64,000 nt of DNA from Sarcocystis neurona (Eukaryota > Apicomplexa > Conoidasida > Eucoccidiorida > Sarcocystidae). Positions 48,116 to 59,411 of this stretch are shown piece after piece (positions within the stretch are counted from its first letter, which is position 1; each line of letters opens with the position of its first letter). A program made the translations under genes and the position numbers. The DNA is taken from the NCBI GenBank assembly GCA_000727475.1, contig KL647290.1:327472-391471 (forward strand), written 5' to 3'. The notes under the pieces were generated by a model. The model was not told the DNA's origin and did not search any database. It saw nothing but the letters and a program-made list of their open reading frames with translations.

Positions 48116-49961
48116 CTGTTCCCACCACAACACACATGCAGCAGCAGCAGCAAAGTCAAATCGCGCAAAAGGCGGAGCCGGTCATGCGCAGCAGTGAACG
48201 AGCATGCAGCAGCAGCAGCAATGCGCGTGCACATGCGCGGGGCACAGGGCAGCAGAAAATGCGGAAAAAATCCTCCAGTCCAGCAGCAGCAGCACAGAAA
48301 CCCCCCACTTTTGTCGAATAACAGACAAGCGCTCAGGACGTATCTTGCATGCGACATTGCAGCGTCAGCACTTGGCCAATAGCAAGACAACAGCGAAAAG
48401 ACAGGGTAGGGGCAGGGCCAAGGGAAGCACCAGCGCCTCGCACAGAAACACCCGCCGGGCAGCAGCACAGCGGAAGCGTCTCGAAGCCAGCAGCAGGCAT
48501 CGCTGGGCTCCAGCAGCAGCAGAAAGGGGGCAGCGCGCGTGCAACTCGAGCGGCAGCGGAACAGTCCCTCTCTCAGCAAGTAGCGTGCGACAGCAGCAGC
48601 GGCAACAGCAGCAGTGTGCCTTCATCCCACGCGCGCGTCCAAGTGCTGCAGCACATGAGCAGCAGCTTTCACGGCCAGTGCCGCTCGAGAGGAACAGCAG
48701 CAGCAGCAGGAGCGACAGTGGCACAGACCTCGTAACAGCAGCAGGGGTCAACTCACTTCCGTCCCTCGGCAACTATTCTCATCCCACCCCGCATGCAACA
48801 GCAGCAGCAACTGGCAAAGCCTTTAAAAGTTGCTTTCCTCACGCAACTGTGGCTAGCAGCCGCAACGGTGTGACGTCACCAAGCGAAGCCACCGCCCTCT
48901 TCGTGTGCAGCAGCACGGGCCCCTACGAAGTTTCTTTTCCCACGTATCATCCGCGGAAGTCGATACCCGGAAATAGAAGATATCAAAGACTTCTCCTTGT
49001 GCATGTAGGACATTTACATATCCACTACATTTATATGTATAAATATATGTATACACATGCGTACACTCTCACATACATTCTCATCCACCCACACAGACCC
49101 ATAAACACAGATACACGCATTCTTTAGTCTCTCCTGTACTCATATGCATACGTACATATACAAGTACATACACATCATATACGCACACACGCATATACAC
49201 ATACAAACATACACATACATCTATACTCAGAGATACACATGCATAGATATACAGACATACATACGAACATACACACATATATACATACGTACATATACGT
49301 GGATACACATACATCCACATACACAGAAATACGTACATACATATATCTATATCTATACATATACACACATGGATATACATACATACATACATATACACAT
49401 CCATACACATATACAAACATATAAATACACATACAACTTGTGTACTTGTATTTACACGCATACTTACGTATATACATGTAGATGTGTGTATACGTACACC
49501 CACACAGCGTCGCCGTCATTTCGTCTCGTGCGACCACATATATATGTATGTAGCTATATGTAAGGACATGTATATGTATATCTTTACACATATTTACATG
49601 TATATAGATATATGCACGGGCAGGTACATGTATATATGTACATCAACCCTCGCTTTTCTCTTCGTATGAACATGTACACATATGTACATGTGAACACATA
49701 TATATACATATATGTAGATATATGTACGTGTGAACATATATCTATATATATGTGTAGATGGATGTACGGGCGAGTATATGTATATATGTACATCCACTTG
49801 CGCTTTCTTCCTCGTGTCGTGGTGTGTCCACACATGTGTCCGTGCAGCCAGAGATACTGATCAACACACGTAGAACTATATAGAAAGGAGTTCTGAGCGA
49901 GAAAAAGAGAGAAGACGTGTTGATACGCATTGCCCCAAGAAGCAGCAGCAGGAGCACGTAC
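48116..49961 (-). other. DPH2 intron, 1,846 bases, CAG and ATAC microsatellites
   Basis: Its ends are CCCG|GTACGT (donor at 49961) and GGGAACAG (acceptor at 48116). Conserved protein sequence runs straight across the junction. Inside are CAG-rich DNA (about 48120-48800) and long CATACA/TATATG microsatellites (about 49020-49780). Long frames here read as Tyr/Thr/His/Ile or Cys/Val/Met repeats and are not genes. Confidence 0.85.
49020..49780. repeat. Degenerate CATACA/TATATG microsatellite array
   Basis: About 750 bases of ACATAC, CATATA and TATATG units inside the DPH2 intron. It is the complementary sense of the 8.3-9.5 kb array, which lies in a + strand gene, so relative to transcription both introns carry the TATATG/GTATAT sense. 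Confidence 0.85.
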
Positions 49962-51408
49962 CGGGTTCAAGATGCTGCGCGGCAATTTCATCTGGGCAGC
50001 AGCTGCTGTGGACGGTATCCCCGAGAACGAAGAAGCAGGCAGGCACCACGGCAGCTGCTGCTGTGGGTGACTCTGCGCAGCTGGCTGCTCTGAAGAGCCC
50101 TGCTGCCGCGCGGTGTGGGGCGGTGGGCATGTAAGCAGCAGCGGCAGCAGCCCGCAGATGTTCGGTCGGACTTTTGCGGTCGTCGAGGCCGAAGCACGTG
50201 GGCCCTGGCGTTGCTCGTGCTGCTGCAATTTGGCCCGACGCCTTTTCTTCTCCTTCTGCTGCACGTGCGCCTCCTCTTCCCGCCGTTTCTTCTTCTTCCT
50301 TCTCTTCCGCAGACTCTTCCCCTTCTTCCGTCAGCAGCTGCTCCTGCTGCTGCCACTCCAGCACCTGCTGCCGCTTCTTCTTCCGCTCCCGCTGCTGGGC
50401 GTGCCCGCGCTTTCCTGCGGACGTTCCTCCGCTGCTGCCCGTGCTGCTCCCGCTGCTGCGAGTCGTGTATCCGCCGCGCCGCATTTCGTATCTCCGGCCT
50501 CCTCCCGACGACCCGTCTAACTCCCCCGTCTCGTCTCCGGAGACACGTCCCCCTGGTTCTAGTCCGGCGCGTCCTCTGCTGCCATCGCCAGTTCCACCAG
50601 CTGGTCCAGAAGAAGCGGCAGCAGCACGAAGAGCTTCTTGTCTTTTTCGCTGTGTCCCCATCTGCTGCTGCTGCAGCAGCTGCTGCTGCGTCCAGGCCTT
50701 CCCCAGTCGCCAGCAGAGCCACGGGGCCTCCGCAAGCATTTCCTCAGGCAGCTGGACGGCAATCCGAACGCGCTGGGCCAGCTGCTGCAACTGTCGCTGC
50801 TGCGATTCTAGCTGCTGCTGCTGCTGTTGCCCTGCGTGAGCTTCTCCTCTTCCCGCGACTTGTTCTGCACTGCCCCCGAGGCCGCTGCTGCTTCTTCTTG
50901 TCACTCCTTCATTCATACCCCCCAGGACCGCCTGTTGCAGCAGGAGCTGCTGCTGCGGTTGCAGAGCGCGTACCTGGGGTTGCAGCAGCAGCACCAGCAG
51001 ATCGACCACCGCGTCGACCTCGAAAAAGTCTTCTAGCACGCCTTCCTCTGAGACGCGGTAGAGCTGCCGCAGCAGCAGCTGTTCCTGTCCTCCGGTCCCC
51101 CCTCCCTCCCCTCCTTTCCTCGCCTGTGCCCCGGCGGCTACTGCTGCTGGCGCGGCTGCAACTGCAGCGCAGCTGCTGCTGCTGCGTCTCCCCCCGGCTC
51201 CGCCTCCAAGCCGCTGGCCAGTCGCAGCAGCCGCAGCATGCTGCTGCTGCTGCAGCTGCCGCTGCTGCTGCAGATCTGGTCGCGCAAAGCAGGCGCAGCT
51301 GCTGCCTGCGACGCTGCTGCACAAAGGGCAAGGCACTCGCAGTCCTCCCCCGGTGCTGTTCCGCCGCAGCAGCAGCTGCTCCACGGAAAATGTAGGCCGC
51401 CCGAGCAT
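49962..51408 (-). CDS. DPH2: Diphthamide biosynthesis protein DPH2, exon 1
   Basis: Start chosen at the first ATG of the frame (51408, MLGRPTFSVEQLLLRR). A good acceptor just upstream (TTTGACATCTTGTAG, ending at base 51456) leaves room for a 5' exon, so the true N-terminus is open. Family landmarks, in order: LEDFFEVDAVVDLLVLL near residue 145; RVRIAVQLPEEMLAEAPWLC near 212, matching the family's (R)VALQFPDE; FFVLGDTVHSSCCPDEIAAQ near 460-480, matching ILGDT.YGSCC.DE, with the first cluster-region cysteines. Between the last two lies a Gln/Ala/Arg/Glu-rich insert of about 240 residues. The exon ends after HLEP plus one base. The gene faces a purine-rich upstream region. Confidence 0.85.
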
Positions 51409-51449
51409 GGTTGCAGAAGCAGCAACAACAGCAATCCTGGGACGGGTGA

Positions 51450-52740
51450 CACGGCTACAAGATGTCAAACACAAAAGAGGAAGAAGAACTACGAGCTGCC
51501 GCTGTAGCAGTTGAAGAACAACGCGTAGGCGTCAGGGCAGCAGAGCGCGAACCGCAGAGGAAGCGCTGTAGCTGCAGCAGGACAGCGAGGAGGAGGAGGA
51601 GGCGAACCAGGAGGACAGTGAGGAAGGGTACGACACGTGTGGAGCAGCTACAGCAGCAGAGAACCACACAGGAGGAAATTCGAAAGGAACGGTTACAGCG
51701 GGTGTAGAGAGGGCCAATATGCGGAGGAGAATAAGAAGGAAAATGCGGTCCCCGAAGAACCACGAAGGAAGACGAAGCAGGAGGGAGGACGGCCACTGCG
51801 TCCCCTAAGGAAGGATGCGGGAAGGCAAAAGAAGAGAGGGCGCACGCGTATAAAAGAGAGGACTGCAGAAGGAGAGACGAAAGGAAAGCAGCTGCGGCAG
51901 AAGTAGCTGGGCGAAGACAATAATAACCCTGCTGCTACACCAACGAGGCGCATGCAAACTGGACGTCGCGCCGCAGGAAGAGCGAATCCACCGCAAGCAA
52001 CAATCCTTACGGCTACAGAGGAAGACACAGAGTAAGGAGACGAGAGGAGAGCAAAAGGAAGAGCGGAAGAAGAGACGAAATGCATGCAAAGAGGCCGGGG
52101 GAGAAGATGGGACACAGAGAGGGAGAAGTCAGAAGGGAGGAGAGCAAAAGAAAGGAAAGCAGCAAGTGGGAAACGAGGAGGAGGGGAAGACGAAGAAGAG
52201 GAGAACGCAGGAGGAGTCGAACCCAGAGACGTGTGCGAAGAACAGCAATGCCAAGGAAAACACGGCCTCTGGTCGCTAGGACTTCGATCAAGAAGCCAGG
52301 GCAGTGCAAGGGTCACTTATGAGAAACACGGAAGTACACTTGTAGAGATGGAGGAGGGAAATCTGCTGGTGTGTGCGTCTCACTAAGGGAGGACACAGAA
52401 GGGCCGGGAAACGAAGGGACGCGCAGCCGTCACGGCGACGCAGGAATCCCCCTCTCCTTGCTGTTCCTCTTCGAGGAGAAAATGAAGATGCATGCAGCCC
52501 TGCAGTGGCAGATTCGGCAGGTGAAGCTGCGGCAAAGAGAACGCGTCACGACGGGCTCGCTCACCCATTCACACAGAGAGGAGCACTGCGAGAAACACGG
52601 CACCCCAGGGGGGGGCGGGGGGGGAAGAAGAGGGGAAGGGCGGAAAGCACACAAAAACACACACACAAAGGGAGAAGGTTCGAGGAGGGACGAAGAACGC
52701 GAGGGAGCGGGGGGAAGAGAGGGAAGAGAAAGGGAATTAT
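51450..52740. repeat. Polypurine-rich tract
   Basis: Mostly A and G on the + strand for about 1.3 kb, with GAGGAG, AGAAGA and GGGGGG runs (for example 52608-52625). It starts at the 5' end of DPH2. No repeat unit length stands out. Confidence 0.7.
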
Positions 52741-53969
52741 GAAGGGAAGCTGCTGCAGAAGGAGCCACAGCTGTTGAAGAAGCAGCAGCAGCAGCCACAG
52801 GTGGGGAACGGCAGCAGCAGCAGGTCTGTTGTCGCTTCAGTCGCCACTGCTGCTGCACCTGCTGCTGCGGGATGAGGGGCTGGTGTTGCTGCCGAGACTG
52901 CTGCTGCCTCCTGCTTCTCCGAGTGTTTCCGCTGCTGAGGGAAGTGCAGCGGTCGCGCTGAAGCGACTTTTCGACCTCCTGCTGCTCTGCACCTCTTTCT
53001 TCTTCCTGCTGGGTCTGCTGCTGCTGTCGCGCCTGCCCGCGTCTAGCGGGTCCAGAGGCCGTTGCTGCTACGCAGAGGAGAGTCCTGGACGCGGTGTCGT
53101 TGCTGCGGCCGGTGGCGCCTGCAGCTGGCGACTGCTCTTTGCTGCTGCCGTCGGTGAGACGCCGCTGGGTCGAAGAGGTTGCTGCTGCACCAGACTTGGT
53201 GTGTGCGCAAAGGAGAGGAAATGCAAGAGAAAGCCGGCAGCCCGGGCAGCACTGCGTTCTGCACGCTGACGCCGGCTACTGCTGCAGCAGCAGGAGCGGA
53301 GCAAATCGCTGTTAGTAGAGAAGGGTAAAGGGGCGCCGCAGCAGCACCGCCACCGCGACAGGGGAGAGATAGAGAAAGACAGCAGGGCCTGCAGCAGCAG
53401 ATGCGACACCGGGGGGCTCGCGCGCAAGGCAGCAACAACTTCCTCTTCTTTTCCACGGGACGGGTGGATGGCAACAGCAGCAGCAGCGCCTCGGCTGCTG
53501 CAGTAGTCTTAAGTCCCTTCTTCTGTTTCTTCTTTCGCAGCACGCCTCTCTAGTGCAGTCTGTGTCTGTGCAGTGCGAGCTCTCTAGGCAGACGCCGTCT
53601 CCCCGTCATCCTGCTGTCCACTCCCCTCCCCAGCACACCTCTGCTGCTTTTTCTCGTCTCTTGCTCCGCATTCAAAAGCCAGCACACCAGGCCCTCCTAC
53701 TGCAGAACGCTCACTCATACACATATATACATACATATTTGTATACGTAGAACTGGCAAGACACATAGACACATGTGTATATATTGTGCTGCACGCTGCA
53801 GAACATATGGCACGCATACAGGTAGTCACGAATACACATATAGGGGTCACGCATGCAAAGTGAAAGAGAAACAGCAACAGAAATAACACTCTCGTACATA
53901 CATATATGTATATGCATTTGTACACAGACAGAGTACAGGAATGGGGACAGCCGGTGTCAAGACAACTAC

Positions 53970-54425
53970 AGCAGCTTCCTGACCCTTTCTGCCTTCATTT
54001 TTCTGCTTCCCTCTGTCTCTCTCTGTCTCGGGCTGTCTGTCTGTTTTGCCGTCCGCTTTCGACAGCAACAGCAGCTTCCTGGTCCTTCCTGCTTTTACCT
54101 TCCCTCCTTTCTCCATGTAACGCTGTCTCTTTTTCTGGTGGCTCGTTCCTGAACCCACGAGCTGCTCCTCGTGTGGGTATATGCGGGAAGATCGAGACCG
54201 GCCATATCACCGCGTCGCGCGCAAACTCACGTCTACCACGCATGTCCACCTCCCCTCTTCCACTTTCTCTTCTACTTTCCCCTCTGCCCGTCTCCCTCTG
54301 CCTGTCTCCCTCTCCCTTTCGCTGTCTCCTTGCCTTCTCCGCTCTCTCTCTTTCTCTGTCTTTTGCCCTCTCTCGCCTCCTGTCTTTCTTCTTGCCTCTT
54401 GCCGTCTCTCTTCCTCTCGCTGCGA
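53970..54425. repeat. Polypyrimidine-rich tract
   Basis: Mostly C and T on the + strand, with TCTCTGTCTC and TTCCCTCT motifs. Opposite polarity to the purine tract 1.2 kb to its left. Confidence 0.7.
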
Positions 54426-55324
54426 AGAAACACTTCGAAGAGTCTGCAGTTGAACTTGTGCCGGGCAGGACAGAAGGCACGCATACGCAATTGCAGGAGG
54501 ATATCTTCTGAGGAGAAGCGGACGCGCGGTCACACGGCAGCGGCAGCAGCCCGCGTCGTACGATTCAGCAGCTACACGGGGTCTATTTATACATATACAT
54601 GCGCTAGAGGTCCACGTCATCTATATACATATGAGTGTCAGCAGCCCCCTTGGTCGTATCTTATGGAGATATTTATCTACACAGACACGATATACGTGCC
54701 TCGTCCATATACGTGTACTGATGTGTGCGTATGGTTGACGACCTGTCGCTGCTGCTATGTTTTGTTGGCCCGCGGTCGGCGAAAGAAAGTTGGGTAGTCG
54801 AGAGACTCCGGAGACTTCTTCCTGTCTGGCAAGAAGAATCTGTTTTTTCAACCTGCTGCAAGTGTGGCAGAATGGCAGGGAAGCAAGGAGGTAGCAAGAA
54901 TACGGAGAGGACGGGTGAAAGCCGGAAGACGACCTGCATGTGTCGTTCCTGCTGCTCCGGCTGGAGCGACTCTTCTTATTACTCGCGGGGCGAACGCTGC
55001 TGCGATGCCCAGAAAAGTTTTTGTTCTTGCGTTGCGGGCCTGTTTTCTTTCTTCGACGATGGCAGGGGACAGCAGTAGCAGGAACCGCGCAGCGGCAGCA
55101 GCGGAGAGAGGAGAGACGGGTTCCCGAGGCACGGGGCCGCCGCAGCAGCAGCAGCAGCTGCACGAGCCGCGGCGGCAGGGTTGCAGCAGCAGCGCAGCAG
55201 CAGCCCGTGCAGAGCAGCTGCTCAAGGCGAAACGCCTTCGCACGCACAAAACGGGATTTCTCTGACTTTCCTGCCGTGGCTGAGCGAGCGCTGTGACATG
55301 GTAACAGGATAGGCCAGCAGCAGA

Positions 55325-55444
55325 ATGGCCGCAGCGGAATGGCCGCAGCAGACACCGCAGCAGAAGCAGCCTAGAGGAGGATACGACGCGTTCCCCCACT
55401 GCCTTGAATCGCAGTGGAGCAGGTGTTGGGGAGGAGAGGGGAAG
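55325..55444 (+). CDS. Possible first exon of an unrecognised gene (40 codons)
   Basis: The ATG at 55325 opens MAAAEWPQQTPQQKQPRGGY and DAFPHCLESQWSRCWGGEGK, a balanced, repeat-poor peptide with two Cys and three Trp. It ends on a codon boundary at an excellent donor, AAG|GTGAGA (55445). A frame open at 55748 can follow in phase. No family recognised; a single short exon is weak evidence. Confidence 0.3.
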
Positions 55445-55747
55445 GTGAGAGGAGCAAGCAGCTTCGGCAAAATGTGGCTTCGTCCTTTCTCTGCTGCTCA
55501 ACGGCTCATGTTGAAAAACGGCCTTTTTCACTGCAGCTGCTGCTTCTCCTCCTCCTCTCCCACCTCACCGACAAAGCTCGGGTACGCCGCAACGCGGACA
55601 GGGAACAGGCACGTGCACGCGCGGCACACACACGTATATACACATACACACACGCCAAGGGACGGGAGAAGTCAGGAGAAGGACTATTACTACGGCCTGG
55701 TGCTGCTGCTGCCGCCGGTGGCGTGGTGACAGTGGTAGCTGCTGCAG

Positions 55748-56730
55748 CAAACCCAGCCGCGTGTCCTCCGAAGTCAAGGAAGACCAACAACCTACTTCAG
55801 CAGCGGCAGCAGCAGTGGCAGGTCCTCCTCGCAAGCCTGGGAGACGGAAAAAAAAGCAGGACCTACTCACGCGCAAGCGCGGCCGTGCGCACGTGAAGCG
55901 GTTGCTGGGAATGTAGAGACCAACGGGTCGTCACGTTCCTTTACACACAGCGACTACAGTAACGGCGGCAGTACTGAGGAGCCGCGGCTGCAGCAGCAGC
56001 ACCAGGCGAAGAAAAAGACAACGGAGGAGCCACAAAGAAGGCAGGCCCGGGCGCGCGCGCCAACTCGCGGCCTAGAAGGGAAAAAAAGGCACAACAGCGG
56101 ACGCCTCCTCTCTGTCCGCGGCCCGCGCGCGCGCGGGGCTGCAGCAAGGGCAGCAACAGCACCCTCGGTCCACCGCAGCGGCACCACGAGAGAAGAAGTA
56201 GGAGGACGACGACGAGGAGCAGTGGAGCGGCGCTGGCTTGTTGAAATGGACACTGCAGCAGCAGCTCTTCCTGACAAAGAGAGATGTGGGAGAGAGAGAG
56301 CGGGAGGGGACCGGACCGCCCAGCCAGCAGCGGTGTCACCTTTCCGCCGCGCAGCAGCTGCGGAAAGCCGGCTGCGTTCCCCTCCCAACCGCGGCACTAG
56401 ATATTACGAAAGCCAACAGACTCCACCAACACACGCAGCAGCAGCAGGTGCAACAAAGAAGTTAGTTCTTGTAGCTACGTACTCTCCTTTTCTCTCCTTG
56501 ACTGAGATGATGCCTTATTGCTGGCGCTGCGGCTACGGCGGTAGCTGCTGCCGGGTGCCACTCACGGTGTCGTTGCCGCCGTGGCTGCTGCGGTTGCTGC
56601 TTGTGCAGCGCGATCGAGAAAGGCACACCACCCGCCCCCCCCCAACTCCAAGGTGTTGCTCGGGCTGCAGCGCGTGCAGCAGGCGCTTCTTCCCCTCTGC
56701 GTACATACAGATGCTGCTGGTTGTTTCACG
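55748..56730 (+). CDS. Possible second exon of the same unrecognised gene
   Basis: The frame has no stop from 55739 to 56734, almost 1 kb, although much of it is not pure CAG repeat. It lacks an internal start before 56222, so it would need an upstream exon such as 55325-55444. The acceptor GCTGCTGCAG ends at 55747 and the donor CACG|GTAGGA follows 56730. The peptide includes AVERRWLVEMDTAAAALPDK, TRYYESQQTPPTHAAAAG and KKLVLVATYSPFLSLTEMMP, then a Cys-rich stretch (YCWRCGYGGSCC). GC-rich DNA inflates open frames, hence the low confidence. Confidence 0.3.
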
Positions 56731-56784
56731 GTAGGAACCAGCCACGCCACACCTCTCTCTCGCGTTCTCCCGCTGCTGCTGCAG

Positions 56785-56926
56785 ACGAAGGCGACCCGCG
56801 GCCTGCCTCGGGGACCACCGCAAACCTCTGGATCCTTATGCCCGTAGCGGCGTGTTCGCAGGCTTCCCCAGAGCGCAGGAACGAGAGTGCTGCAGCAGCT
56901 GCACATCGCCAGGCTGCTGTTGGTGA
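56785..56926 (+). CDS. Possible terminal exon of the same unrecognised gene
   Basis: A 54-base gap (56731-56784) with GTAGGA...CTGCTGCTGCAG ends and a CT-rich middle resembles a tiny intron. One base then completes the split codon. The frame reads CLGDHRKPLDPYARSGVFAG, FPRAQERECCSSC, and stops at TGA 56924-56926. Two other frames are open here too, including 56601-57221, so the choice is tentative. Confidence 0.22.
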
Positions 56927-59411
56927 TGTACGCCGCCGTAGAACACACGCAGCAGTTGACAGTGCCACGGCATGTGCTGTCGATGTTCAAAAACCCGCCT
57001 CATATGTGCTGCTGCCCCTTCCACACACTGCTACGTTTCTTCGAGGGCGCGTGTGTGCTACTGCTGCTGCTGCCCCTATAAGCGTGTATTGGTGCGGAGC
57101 AACGCTTGTAGGGCTGCTACCCTCCGGTCTCCCTCCTTGTGCTTACTTGTGTGTGGTTGCTGGGCTACTGCACCGTCGTCAAAGCAGCTGCTATTGGTAT
57201 GGCTGCTGCTGTCGCTTGTAGCCCGGCTGCTGCTCTGTTGCTGACGCGGGAGTCGGCGTTGCTTCTGGGCTGCTCTTCGTCACAATCTTGTGCTGATGCT
57301 GCACGAGAATCTTGTGCTGCTGGGGATCGCCGCTGCTGCTGAACGGCTCTGGCTGCTGCTGAACGGTTCACGCTGGTGCTGGGGATCGTCTCATGCTGCT
57401 GCTGTAGCTGCTCGTTGTTAGCTAGTGGGAGAGCGCGTAAATTGCTTCTACGCCGGCAAGCGCGGGCCCCCTGCCCCGTTTTTAGTTGAAGTAACGGACC
57501 TTGACGCCTCCTGCCGTCCTTCAAAACCTAGGAGTGTAGCAGGTTGTTAGTGATGATGGTTATGCTGCAGGTGCTGTTGCAGCAGCTACCGCAGAAGAGG
57601 ATCCGCGCCGCCGCTATCCTCTTCTGTTGCTGCCACACGCACATTTCCCCGCTGCAGGCACCTCCGTGCCGCTGCTGCTGTTGCTGGTGGGATGCTGCTG
57701 CAGCGCTTCCGTCTACGTAGCAAGTACGTACGCAGGCACTGGTACAGAACAGCAGCAGGTGCAGCGTTTTTGCGTTTGCTCCCCGTACAGGTGTACGCGG
57801 GGCTCACTTGCTCGCTAGGGTCATTGCTACTTGCGCTGCTCCGCTTACCCATAAGGCTTGGTGTTGCTACGGGTGCTGGTCGAGCTGCTGCTGCTGGAGC
57901 CGTAGCTGCTGCGCGACACTTCGCAGGCGGGGACTGACAGGAGGCGCTCCTGCACATGCGTTGGAGCGGTGACCGAGATCTACGGAGGTGGGCGTGCTGC
58001 TGCTGGTGCTGTGACACATGTAGAAATGTTCTGCTGCAACGAGGTGGGCGAACGAGGAATGGGCTGGGCGCGCGCACCTGACAGGAGAACAACGGCAGCG
58101 GCCGTGATACATTGGCGGGGAGAGAGAGCAGAGCAGAGCAGCAGCAGAAACAGTAGCAGCAGCAAAGACAGTAGCAGCAGCAAGAGAAGCAATAAGAGTA
58201 GAGACAGAAGGAAGAGAGAGGAGGCACGTGACTGATGACTGCTGCAGTTTAGGACGTCTGGGGCCGCCGCACGCTGTCGTAGGGCGAGTAAAAGTGTAGG
58301 CGGCGGGGGGGGGGGAGGGGAGAGGGGGTGGAAAGGGTTGAGGTGCGCTGCCATCTACGTTTTCATTTCTTTGTTCACATGCTCTTGCTCCTTCTACCCT
58401 GTTCGTTTTTCCCTGGTACGTCTTTGTGTGCGTGCTGCCGTAAACGGTGTTTGTTTGCGCGTCCAGCCCTTCTGGGGTCGCCTTTCTTTCGGCCCTGGAG
58501 CAGCTCCCGGTACCATGTACTTTCTTCTGCCGCTGCTGCTGCAGTGTAATGCGTGGTGTTGCCACTGCTAAATTTGTATTGCTGCCGCCACTTGCGACCT
58601 TTTGGGACTGCTGCTGCCAGCTCTCCTGGCACTGTAGGGAGTCGGGAAGGTGGCACAGTGCAGCAGCAGATACGGCCGGGAACTAGAAGGCGGTGTGTGC
58701 TGCAGTTCTGCTCCTACCGCCCCAACAAGTTGATGACACTCGCTCCATACTCCACTCTCTCCGAACACGTGTCGGGTCCTTTTCTGACGAGGCCTCTTGG
58801 TGTTCGACCTGGCCCGCAGTGCGGGATGCAAAACCCCCTGCTAGGCGTCTCGCGCCTCTTTGGCTTGCTGCTGGTGGCGGGAGTGCCGACGTGCGTGAGT
58901 AGCAGGGGCAGCTAAGGCAGCAGCAGGCGCAAATTCTAAGAGCAGCAGTGCCAGCAAAAGCCTCCCCAACACAACAGCAAGACGTGGAACAGCAGCGCCA
59001 GCAGCGGCAAAACCGACACAGGAGCATCGACAGCGCGAGGAATACTTCTGGTAGGAGCTCCAGCAGCAGTAAGAGCAATAGCAACAACGTCTGCGGCAGC
59101 AGCGTTACAAGTGGTTGCTACTGCGGGAGTGGCGCAGAGGGTACTGCAGCTGTAGTCTGTGTTGTAGAAGCGATCTCTCGCGTTGGCCGTTGCTGCTGTT
59201 GATTTGTGTGCGGGTGCGGCTGCTGCTGCTGCGAGCGGAGCGATAGAAGCGCGTCCGCTGCTGGTGGTGCTGCGTCCAAGGCAGTGACACGGGAGCGACT
59301 GCTGCTGCCGCTTCCAGTGCAGCTCAACGATCAAAACGTCTCTGCTGCTTCGACTGGTACTACAGGGCGTGAACAGTGTTAGCTGCCGCTTCCTCGTGGA
59401 GCTGGCCCGCT
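56927..59411. other. Intergenic, CTG/CAG rich
   Basis: All long frames are repeat translations. There is a G-rich patch at about 58297-58330, and CAG clusters (58940-59150) just upstream of the oligopeptidase start. I see no conserved protein motif or RNA gene. Confidence 0.4.

Larger units (their letters stand above)
51409..55324. other. Intergenic with long purine-rich then pyrimidine-rich tracts
   Basis: About 51450-52740 is strongly GA-rich on the + strand, and about 53970-54425 strongly CT-rich. Between them is CTG/CAG DNA and, at 53720-53930, a short ATAC microsatellite. A + frame at 51462-51707 opens MSNTKEEEELRAAAVAVEEQ and lies back to back with DPH2, 53 bases between the two ATGs. 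It could be a divergent small gene, but it overlaps the possible DPH2 5' exon acceptor and is Arg/Glu repeat-like. No other gene supported. Confidence 0.4.

Noticed and set aside
49081..49591. Overlapping frames on both strands in the DPH2 intron
   Set aside because: Complementary translations of CATACA repeats; conserved DPH2 sequence splices over them.
52201..52235. Minus-strand GGGTTCGACTCC resembling a tRNA T-arm
   Set aside because: The flanks do not form the T stem, acceptor or anticodon arms; it lies in a purine tract.
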